Below are positions 57,393-64,000 of a stretch of DNA of 64,000 nucleotides, in pieces. The notes beneath the pieces were generated by a model. That model ran no database searches and was not told the origin of the DNA. It saw nothing but the letters and a program-made list of their open reading frames with translations. Each line of letters starts with the position of its first letter. Position 1 is the first letter of the stretch. The stretch comes from Saccharomycopsis fibuligera x Saccharomycopsis cf. fibuligera (taxonomy: Eukaryota > Ascomycota > Saccharomycetes > Ascoideales > Saccharomycopsidaceae), in NCBI GenBank assembly GCA_001936135.1, contig CP012819.1:2327501-2391500 (forward strand), in the 5' to 3' direction. The position numbers and the translations under genes were made by a program.

Positions 57393-59027
57393 TCACTCAA
57401 CATCATCGGACCAAGTTTCAGGGAACCAGTCAGGTACAAAACCTTCTACAAACAACTTTACTTCATTGCCTTCGACCTCCAATAGACTAAGTTCGTCTTG
57501 TCTAATCTGTTCTCTCACCTCATCACTCAACTGGTGTTTGACGTAAAATGTTCTATTTGGTTTAGTGAATTCATTCAAGTTAATGATCCCCATGGAAAAG
57601 TTATCCTGGACTTTTATAATTTTTCCCGCACTATTTCTTGATCTGCGAGGTCGTCTTGGAGTTTTTGATCCAAATGGATTATTACTTTCGCCTGCTGGTG
57701 CCAGTGCCGGTGCCTGCTGAGACCCGCTATTGTGCAGTTCTTGCTCAGTGAAGTATATATTTGTATCTTCAAGCTTGTTTTGAATCAAACGTGCGATCAA
57801 GCCTGCAGCGCGTGGATCCTCCTCATTCTCAAAGTCACTAGTAGTGGACAACCTGATCGGCAAGAGTCTTTTTCTGATAACCCCTCTGAAAAAAGTTCTA
57901 TGGGTAAGCTCTTGGCCGATGTAGCAACCTTTGTTGAATGATATTATTGGAGTGTTGTTGCAATTATAATAAGGCTCTTTTAGTTCGATAGTATTTTTCT
58001 TGGGCTGATTTGGATCTTCTTCAATATCTTCAGATTGTTCCTTTAGTTGTTCATATTTCTCCAATTGTGCCTCGTAGTTCTCATCAACACCATTATTCAC
58101 AATTCCCATCAAGTTATAGTTCAATTCCAATGGCAAGTACTTATTTGGCTCAAGTTCAGTCAACGACACCTCGGGAATATTATTGAGTAGTCTTCTTGCG
58201 TCAAGAACTTCATTAGCAACGTGGGAAAAACTTGCACCTGCTTCTTTTTCTGATCCTTTGCCAAGCAATGCCGACTCATTGATTATTTGCTGTGGCAAGT
58301 CAATGTTTTTTGAAGTCAATACTTTCAAACCTGGATTAGAAGTCCGATCGTCAAAGGTGAAGGCAAAAAGGTTATCCGCCAAAAAGTCAACATTATCAGT
58401 GGTGAATAGTTGTCTGCTGGCTATAAAATCCAAAAGCATTTCATTGGCCAACTGCGGACTGTGAAGTAGGATATTGTTTTTGAGCCAGTTTGTTTTAAAA
58501 TTCCTTATTTGCTGGTGGAAATGAGCATCTGCATCGTTATACAAGTACCAATTATTAAAGTGATCACTGGTGATGTATTTTAACTGAATCTTGGAGGCAA
58601 GTTTGTGTAGTTTTAAAAAACCATGCAACTGCTTCCCCACTGAGCTGTTTGCCTCTATCAAATAATTTGAATGACTTGGGTCAGATTTCTGCAAGAATGG
58701 TGCGGTGGACGTTTCCCCACCGTTATTGCTGAACAACGGGAAGGGATATATCCAGGCATCGGTGAATAGCCTGCCAGTAGCATTCAAGAATAACGAAGGT
58801 TGGCCAATTTTTTTGTAGCCTGGGTTTTCAGAATTATCAAGGTAATCCTGCTTGTGTACATAGTAACTATTATCGTTGATTAAGCAGTCATAATGATTAA
58901 CTTGTTGGTCACTATTGAGAAACTTTGAAGTGATTAGTCCATTGAGGAACTTGTTTGCATCGCGGCCAATTACTTGAATGAGGCTGGTATTAGCGAGCTT
59001 GGAGAACCCGGCCGGAGGAATGTTCAT
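57393..59027 (-). CDS. IBA57: Mitochondrial Fe-S assembly factor Iba57
   Basis: This 544-aa protein (S. cerevisiae Iba57/Caf17, 497 aa) belongs to the folate-binding, GcvT-like YgfZ/Iba57 family. With Isa1 and Isa2 it builds 4Fe-4S clusters in the mitochondrial matrix, needed by aconitase, biotin synthase and lipoate synthase. The family signature K-G-C-Y-x-G-Q-E is intact ([14 protein letters not shown], Cys368). The N-terminal block [19 protein letters not shown] is also typical. Inserts rich in Asn, Ser and Glu (about 325-345 and 420-460) explain the extra length. The start at 59027 gives a short uncharged leader that could serve as a presequence, though it is not strongly basic. The gene diverges from HDA3. 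Confidence 0.93.
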   Translation of the reverse strand: MNIPPAGFSKLANTSLIQVIGRDANKFLNGLITSKFLNSDQQVNHYDCLINDNSYYVHKQDYLDNSENPGYKKIGQPSLFLNATGRLFTDAWIYPFPLFSNNGGETSTAPFLQKSDPSHSNYLIEANSSVGKQLHGFLKLHKLASKIQLKYITSDHFNNWYLYNDADAHFHQQIRNFKTNWLKNNILLHSPQLANEMLLDFIASRQLFTTDNVDFLADNLFAFTFDDRTSNPGLKVLTSKNIDLPQQIINESALLGKGSEKEAGASFSHVANEVLDARRLLNNIPEVSLTELEPNKYLPLELNYNLMGIVNNGVDENYEAQLEKYEQLKEQSEDIEEDPNQPKKNTIELKEPYYNCNNTPIISFNKGCYIGQELTHRTFFRGVIRKRLLPIRLSTTSDFENEEDPRAAGLIARLIQNKLEDTNIYFTEQELHNSGSQQAPALAPAGESNNPFGSKTPRRPRRSRNSAGKIIKVQDNFSMGIINLNEFTKPNRTFYVKHQLSDEVREQIRQDELSLLEVEGNEVKLFVEGFVPDWFPETWSDDVE

Positions 59028-59471
59028 GCCAGAGCGTTTTCTGAAAAAGGATGTATGCTATTTGAATCCAACTGGTAGGGTCTATTGTTGAGCAGTTTGA
59101 GCTAGATTAATTCAATTAATTATAAATCAGCTTGCCTCTCTGGATATATGTTGGAACATCTATCGCTTTTACCTAAAAAATAGGGAAAGCGAAAGTAGGA
59201 AAATAACTAGTCACGCGGGATCCAAAGTTCCGGTTCTCTCCATATTTGAGATCCAATTCGAAGTTCGCGAGTCGCGCATTTTTCCACAGCGTTTTTTGGT
59301 GTTTTTGTTTTCCCGCTATTGTCCGTCCCGCTGAAGAGAGAAAGAGAGAAAGAGAAAGAGAGAGAAAGAGAGAGAGTGTGTGTGTATGTGTCTTTCTTTC
59401 TTTAAGGTAAACACTGCCAGCTTGCTCATTGACGTTAAGCTGTTACTTATATCCGCCACACAGCCCACAAA
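59028..59471. promoter_or_regulatory. Divergent IBA57-HDA3 promoter region
   Basis: This 444-bp region holds both promoters. A GA-rich tract with a short TG run (about 59333-59390) lies 80-140 bp before HDA3. ACGCG and TCGCGA-like hexamers occur near 59214 and 59266. No gene is visible. Confidence 0.5.
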
Positions 59472-61976
59472 ATGGAGCTTTCAAAGATATTAGATGCGAC
59501 GCCAGAGCCTTCCATAACTCCGCTTCAGCACTCGTTATCAGGATTGGGCAATACCAGCAATTACAACAACCCCGAGGACGATTACTGTTTGCCTACCCCA
59601 ATGGCAGACTTTCAAAAAGAGTTAACAGACCATATAGTATCGTTACACTACTCCGACATTTTGAAATACTACGAGACCAACAACAAGGATGATTTGCTTT
59701 TGATTGATTCTTTACAGAAACTATACTTGAATATTCAGATTATATCTTCCCATCCATACTTGTTGATTGACCATTTCATGCCCAAATCTCTACTTGCCAA
59801 AGACATCCCATTGAAGCTTATACAAACAAGTGGGAAATTCAAAGTGTTGAAAAACATATTAGATATTTACTCAGGCGTTCATGATTTTCGGACTTTGCTC
59901 AAGAGCGAAATACACAATCAGCTAAAGGTGGAGACAAAAGACAGCAGGGGCTATTCCAGCACGACACACGCCGCTAATTCGCACCACCACAACCACAACC
60001 ATCACCACCACGAAGGAAACCAAAGCAGCAAGAAAGTGAACCAAGCGATCTTCAATAATGTGAAGAAGCGCTTTGCCGAAGAAGTAGACGTTCCTAGCAA
60101 TAAAAACATCTTGATAATCGCCAGAGAGGGGAAAACCCTAGATTTGATTGAGTCGATAGTCCTTGGGCTTAAATTGAAATACGTCAAACACTCTGGGTCA
60201 TACATCAAAAACAGCAGCAGTTCTAAAGATCAAGCAACGGATTTGCTGAATAGCAGCAAGGTCAACATCAAAAAGAAGCTTGCCACTTATACCGTGAACC
60301 TCAATTCAAACTTGAGGAACTACACGAATTTCGCTAATTTCAATCTTGCGCCATTGTACAATGTGCAGGTGCATCTTATATCGTCACAGGATTTGGCCAG
60401 CCACAACGGGAATTTGCAGAAGCTAACCGGCTTCCTTGAGCAGCATCCTTCTTTCAAGTTTGACTTGGTATTACCGTTTGATTTATCCGCCGACTTGAGG
60501 CTGCCGGTGGTCCAGCAAATAAGGACAGCCAATTACAACCATAGCGGGAGAAAAGCGCCAATTGTTAGGCTAGTACCGATTTACACGGTGGAGCACATTG
60601 CCTTGAACTTCAAATACAATAACGGGGACGAGATCAATGAGAATTTCCGAAACACAATAAGCGCCGTGGTGGTGGAAAGAGGCAAAGTGGGGATGGTGGA
60701 CTCCAACTTGAAAACAATATATGTGAACAGCTTAAATTATTTGAAAAACTGGTTCTTGTACAATAACGGCAGCGACAATCGGTCAGACGTCTATTGGCCG
60801 TTGCCTCCCATCGCGCCAATCCCCAAATACACGCCCCAGGATGTTGAGAAATCGCTCCTCACCGAGGTGAAGTATGCCCAAGAGGACGATTACTCTGACT
60901 TGGAGGAAGACCCTGAGTTGAAGAAAAAAGAAACCGACAACGACAAATTGGAGTTTGATGATTTCGAGAGATTCAAGCAGCTTTACTTGAAAACACCCAA
61001 CGACTACTTTTACGACGCCAAAAGGTTGACTAACCACTACTTGTTGAATCCAATAGAGATAAAAAACCGGTCCACTATCATTGGCATTGAGGCAGAATCG
61101 ATAAATTTCAAAGATACGTCGGACAAGCTGATGACCTCGGCAACCGATAGCGGCGATGACAACGCATCGAACTACTATGACTACTTGACGAAAGAGTTAA
61201 TCTTGACGCATTTTGAGATCTACGAGATCAACTTGAAGTACTTGCAGTTCAACAGAATAGGCACTGACATGGAGAACGCCAAGCACTTGAACGAGAAGCA
61301 CCGCGAGGATTTCGAAAGCAGCTTGAAGGAGCTCGAGAAATTCTTGCTGGAGGACCAGAGCTTGCGTGACAAGCACGACAAGCTAGTGGCGAAAAGGAAG
61401 TTGATTTTGAAAGTGATGGGCCAAAACAAACTCGAAAAGCTTCAGGAATGTCTCGACCGGCAGTTGGTCACTAAAAGCGGCGATGGCCAGGCAGGACTCA
61501 CGCAGAGCATCGCGCCGGAAAAGTTGGAGCAGTACAAGCAGTGGGAGAAAAACCAGCTAAGAATCTTGGACTTGATTGGCAAGAAGAACCAGGCCAAGAA
61601 GACTGTGTCGCTACGGAGCAACGAGCTCGAGTACTTGAGGATCGAGTTGGACAAGTTTGCCAGAATCTACGAGGAAAACGCGGCGTCGATCAGGACAAAG
61701 ACGGACTTGCTCGAGAACCGTCTCAACAAAGAGTTGGACGAGTTTGTGGAGAAGTACAACTCTATTGGAAGAAGCGATGCTGCCGGTGCCGGTGCCGCTG
61801 GTGCCGCTGGTGCCGCGGGCGGCGACGCCGAAGGCGAGCATACTACAAACAAGCGGAGAAAAATGAACGAGATCATCAGTGAAGTCGACGGGCTAATGTT
61901 GAACATCAAACAGGAAATCAACGTCAACGAGGACATCGGGTTCAACAAGAACAGGAACAGATATAGAAGAAAGTAG
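59472..61976 (+). CDS. HDA3: HDA1 histone deacetylase complex subunit Hda3
   Basis: This 834-aa protein matches yeast Hda3 (655 aa), one of two scaffold subunits (with Hda2) of the class II deacetylase complex that silences genes, in the nucleus. The start MELSKILDATPEPSI resembles Hda3 MDLLRILDTKPIPTI. Very similar blocks follow: LPTPMADFQKELTDHIVSLHYSDILKYYET and SSHPYLLIDHFMPKSLLAKDIP. A DNA-binding helicase-like domain lies in the N-terminal half, with APIVRLVPIYTVEHI and VEKSLLTEV. A His/Asn-rich insert sits near 165-185. The C-terminal third is coiled coil (about 570-770), then a short Ala/Gly repeat, then KRRK, a possible nuclear signal. Its base composition is odd: ordinary codons at the 5' end drift to GC-rich codons at the 3' end. 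Confidence 0.92.
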   Translation: MELSKILDATPEPSITPLQHSLSGLGNTSNYNNPEDDYCLPTPMADFQKELTDHIVSLHYSDILKYYETNNKDDLLLIDSLQKLYLNIQIISSHPYLLIDHFMPKSLLAKDIPLKLIQTSGKFKVLKNILDIYSGVHDFRTLLKSEIHNQLKVETKDSRGYSSTTHAANSHHHNHNHHHHEGNQSSKKVNQAIFNNVKKRFAEEVDVPSNKNILIIAREGKTLDLIESIVLGLKLKYVKHSGSYIKNSSSSKDQATDLLNSSKVNIKKKLATYTVNLNSNLRNYTNFANFNLAPLYNVQVHLISSQDLASHNGNLQKLTGFLEQHPSFKFDLVLPFDLSADLRLPVVQQIRTANYNHSGRKAPIVRLVPIYTVEHIALNFKYNNGDEINENFRNTISAVVVERGKVGMVDSNLKTIYVNSLNYLKNWFLYNNGSDNRSDVYWPLPPIAPIPKYTPQDVEKSLLTEVKYAQEDDYSDLEEDPELKKKETDNDKLEFDDFERFKQLYLKTPNDYFYDAKRLTNHYLLNPIEIKNRSTIIGIEAESINFKDTSDKLMTSATDSGDDNASNYYDYLTKELILTHFEIYEINLKYLQFNRIGTDMENAKHLNEKHREDFESSLKELEKFLLEDQSLRDKHDKLVAKRKLILKVMGQNKLEKLQECLDRQLVTKSGDGQAGLTQSIAPEKLEQYKQWEKNQLRILDLIGKKNQAKKTVSLRSNELEYLRIELDKFARIYEENAASIRTKTDLLENRLNKELDEFVEKYNSIGRSDAAGAGAAGAAGAAGGDAEGEHTTNKRRKMNEIISEVDGLMLNIKQEINVNEDIGFNKNRNRYRRK

Positions 61977-62336
61977 CTGCCCGCAATACATGAAAAGTGC
62001 TGCACCCTCACTTTTTTTTTATTTTTTTGCAAAACGTAGTGGTGGACGCAGCGCGCGGTAGCGCGCTGCGTGAGTGTGTGCAACGCACGTGACGCGACGG
62101 CGGCTACCCGCCCTGGAAGTTGATCGACGGCGGCGCGCTGCCAAGCCAAGGTTGTCGGCCGCGATGCGCTGACTCCCAGCGGAGGTGTCTACAGGTCTGG
62201 CGGCACGGAGCTGGGCGTGCTGGCTTTCCGATACGCGACAAAAGAACTAAACAAAACTATGGTCTATTAGGAAACGTCTACTCTATAGTATAGCAGCGGC
62301 AACGACAGCCGTGCACTCAGAAGAACAGCAAGACGG
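61977..62336. other. GC-rich convergent region, HDA3-CYSTM gene
   Basis: This 360-bp stretch lies between convergent stop codons and is GC-rich. It contains a strong 11-bp hairpin (62046-62071). No gene is visible. Confidence 0.5.
62046..62071. repeat. GC-rich perfect hairpin
   Basis: Arms ACGCAGCGCGC and GCGCGCTGCGT pair over 11 bp around a GGTA loop. It lies about 70 bp past the HDA3 stop and 265 bp past the stop of the opposing gene. In RNA it would be very stable on either strand and may act in 3' end formation or RNA stability; this is inference. Confidence 0.85.
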
Positions 62337-62744
62337 TCAGTCCATCATGTCGCAGCACAATTCAAAGATGCAGCAGCACAACAAGCACTTCAAACAGCCG
62401 TTGCCGTCGCTCTTCTCCTGGGCGGGTGCTTGCTGGACGTATACTGGCTGCGGCTGGGCGTAGCCCTGGGGTGGGTAGCCCTGCGGAGGGTAGCCCTGCG
62501 GCGGATAGCCTTGCGGTGGGTAGCCTTGTTGCTGCACAGAGGTTAGTAAGGAGTTTGTCCTGGTGGGCAGACAGGCAGGCAGCAGCCGCTCTGTATTTGG
62601 GCGCTGCTGGGATCCGGAAAGCTTATTTTCGCCGTTTTCCACCCTCTGGGAAGGGTGACGTTGCGGCCTGAGCATGCTGTGCCGTCCGCAGACAGGCTGT
62701 GAGGGAGAGGAGCTTCAACAAAAGACAACACGTACGTAACTCAT
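62337..62744 (-). CDS. CYSTM cysteine-rich membrane protein, spliced
   Basis: This small gene needs splicing. Exon 1 (62744-62736) codes only for Met-Ser-Tyr. The 204-nt intron (62735-62532) has a GTACGT donor, a TACTAAC branch point at 62542-62548 and a GTGCAG acceptor. Exon 2 (62531-62337) continues in frame. The 67-aa product starts MSYQQGY, has four more PPQGY repeats, a linker (AQPQPVYVQQAP) and the C-terminal CYSTM block CLKCLLCCCIFELCCDMMD. Yeast homologues such as YDL012C (also with an intron) and YBR016W are palmitoylated, tail-anchored plasma-membrane proteins tied to stress tolerance. A TATA-like AGTATATAAGG lies about 110 bp upstream of the ATG. The frame read through the intron gives a 112-codon product that is probably not real. 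Confidence 0.85.
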
Positions 62745-63531
62745 GGTGGCGGGATGGGAACAAAAGTGGGCGCTGACTGTGGTTGGCGGTGTGGACACGG
62801 AGGGCAGTTCTACAACGACTCGACGGCCCCAGCGACGAAGGGCGGCGCCGTCCTTATATACTTTTCCGGCGCTGGCGAGCCCGGCGGCTACCCGGCTCGC
62901 GCTCGCGCTCGTTTTCGTTTTCGCTCTCGCGCTTTTCTTTCGCTCGTTCATTTCCAGCTCTCTGGCGTTGCAGGCCGCCGCGCGTGGAGGATCATCGCGA
63001 CAGCGCCAGCACCGAGCGAGGAACGAGCGAGGAACGCTGCTCCAAGGCTCCTCCACAGCGGGCTCCTCTGCAGAGGACTCCTCTACAGCGGACTGCCTGC
63101 CGCCCGCCGCCGGGAGCTGCCGCCGCCTGCCGCCCACCGCTGGCAGCTGCCGCTGGCAGCTGGTGCTGTCCAGCAAGCGACTGCTTGGCAAGCGCCAACG
63201 CCGCCAACGCTGCCAACGCTTTCTTCTTCTTGGCCGAGTGCTTTGCGACCACCGGCCAGAGTCCTGGTACTGTGCGGTGCGGTGCGGTGCGGTACGGTAC
63301 GGTGCGGTGCAACCGCTACAGAGGCCCGCGTGTGACATCGCCCGTCAAGCGGCTGTGCGCTCGCTGTGCGACGGCGCTGAAACGTCGCGGCGGTGCCCGT
63401 CTGTCGTGGCTTATTGTCGCTGAAACGCCCTACTCTGCCACTGCTACTGCTGCTACTGCTGCTACGCTGGGAACACGCAAACGGCTCCTCGACTAAAGTA
63501 AACGTACATTGACAGACGCAAATAGGCCGTG
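62745..63531. promoter_or_regulatory. GC-rich upstream region of the CYSTM gene
   Basis: This 787-bp, very GC-rich region lies between the 3' end of the right-edge gene and the CYSTM start, so it is the CYSTM promoter and leader. It contains CGCTCG and TTTTCG repeats (about 62895-62940), GGCAGCTGCC-type dyads (about 63143-63165) and a pentamer array at 63271-63310. Long open frames on both strands (up to 237 codons) reflect the scarcity of A/T-rich stop codons; none looks like a protein. Confidence 0.5.
63271..63310. repeat. GGTGC/GGTAC pentanucleotide array
   Basis: Eight head-to-tail pentamers (TGTGC, then GGTGC or GGTAC) lie about 530 bp upstream of the CYSTM start. It is the GC-rich counterpart of the pentamer arrays near 5050 and 10961. 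Confidence 0.85.
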
Positions 63532-64000
63532 CTACACTCTTGCTCTCTTGGCCGCTGGCTCTGCGGCGTCCTCCGCGGCATCCTCCGCGGCGCCCGCTGC
63601 GTCCCGCTTGGCTGCCGCAGCGGTGAATCTCACCCTGCCCATGATCCGGTCGTAGTCCTCGACCAACAGCTCGTACGCGGTCTGCAACTTGCCCATCCTG
63701 TCGGCGGGCTCCAACTCGTCGAGCACCTCTCTGTTCTTCCTGTACAACCTCCTCTTGATGTGGAGCCTGATGTCCCTGTCGAGCTTCCGCTTGCTCTGCG
63801 ACGCGTTGGTCTCCTTCAAGTGCAATAGTCCCATCTCGAGGCACCGTTCAAACTGCCTCTTCTCCATCTTCTGCTGTGTCTGGAGCTCGGCCATCTGGCC
63901 CTCGGGGACGGGAATTTGCGGGAACCGCTGCAAGCGGAAGACGCCCTCCTGGGACAACCTTTGCAAGTCGCAGCGGTCCCTCAAATCGTCAAACGCCTCG
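63532..64000 (-). CDS. 3' part of an unrecognised gene, cut by the window edge
   Basis: The frame is open at the right edge (the first visible residues are EAFDDLRDRCDLQRL) and ends at a stop codon at 63532, so only the C-terminal 155 or so residues are seen. They are charged and mostly helical, with a strongly basic block (KRKLDRDIRLHIKRRLYRKN), then LQTAYE and VEDYDRIM, then an Ala/Asp/Glu tail ending KRARV, a possible nuclear signal. I do not recognise the family; a nuclear protein is a guess. Codons are GC-rich, with Leu written TTG (10) or CTC (5), CTA once and CTG once. Confidence 0.75.
   Translation of the reverse strand, partial: EAFDDLRDRCDLQRLSQEGVFRLQRFPQIPVPEGQMAELQTQQKMEKRQFERCLEMGLLHLKETNASQSKRKLDRDIRLHIKRRLYRKNREVLDELEPADRMGKLQTAYELLVEDYDRIMGRVRFTAAAAKRDAAGAAEDAAEDAAEPAAKRARV

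Noticed and set aside
62337-62675. Unspliced 112-codon version of the CYSTM protein
   Set aside because: Its first 47 or so residues are intron sequence; a TACTAAC branch point and acceptor directly precede the PQGY repeats, and the spliced start MSYQQGY fits the family.
62743-63844. Several long open frames (193-253 codons) on both strands
   Set aside because: They overlap each other in many frames in very GC-rich DNA where stop codons are rare; composition is Arg/Ala/Pro/Ser-rich with no domain, and one overlaps the real right-edge gene.

Overview
The window looks like nuclear DNA of a budding yeast (Saccharomycotina). All large reading frames are single-exon homologues of yeast genes, two further genes have short introns with the yeast TACTAAC branch point, and there is one tRNA gene. 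Leucine-type codon use suggests a CUG-Ser (CTG clade) species. In the GC-rich gene at the right edge I count TTG 10, CTC 5, CTA 1 and CTG 1, although CTG would be favoured there under the standard code. Two CTG codons in COG1 also fall where serine fits. This is an inference; if it is right, CTG residues in all standard-code translations here should be read as Ser.

Layout, left to right. 0.4-4.4 kb: OSH3 (-), a PI4P/lipid-binding protein. 7.4-8.2 kb: an unrecognised single-span membrane protein (-). 11.3-17.9 kb: SPO14, a giant phospholipase D (+). 18.8-20.1 kb: PRO2 for proline synthesis (-). 21.9 kb: tRNA-Cys(GCA). 22.4-25.7 kb: COG1 for Golgi tethering (+). 26.8-28.6 kb: a MUP-type amino-acid permease (+). 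30.1-30.9 kb: mitochondrial ribosomal protein MRPL11 (+). 31.4-34.0 kb: the spliceosome-disassembly factor SPP382/NTR1 (+). 34.5-35.1 kb: a two-exon, probably mitochondrial, membrane protein (-).

35.1-53.2 kb is mostly a gene desert. One Myb/SANT regulator gene (44.4-45.4 kb) sits between gaps of about 9.3 and 7.8 kb. The desert holds clusters of short sequence motifs, perfect palindromes and long A/T homopolymers. It looks like an unusually large cis-regulatory domain, with a centromere as the main alternative.

53.2-64 kb is gene-dense again: YAT2 (-), RPS5 (+), IBA57 (-), HDA3 (+), a CYSTM protein whose first exon codes for only three residues (-), and the 3' part of an unrecognised gene (-). 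G+C rises through HDA3, so the last 2-3 kb are strongly GC-rich while the rest is AT-rich.

The genes are ordinary housekeeping functions and do not form one pathway. I found no clear virus-like element, CRISPR array or gene cluster for a new system. The most unusual content is non-coding (the desert around the Myb gene and the GC step), plus a carnitine-acyltransferase homologue without the catalytic histidine.
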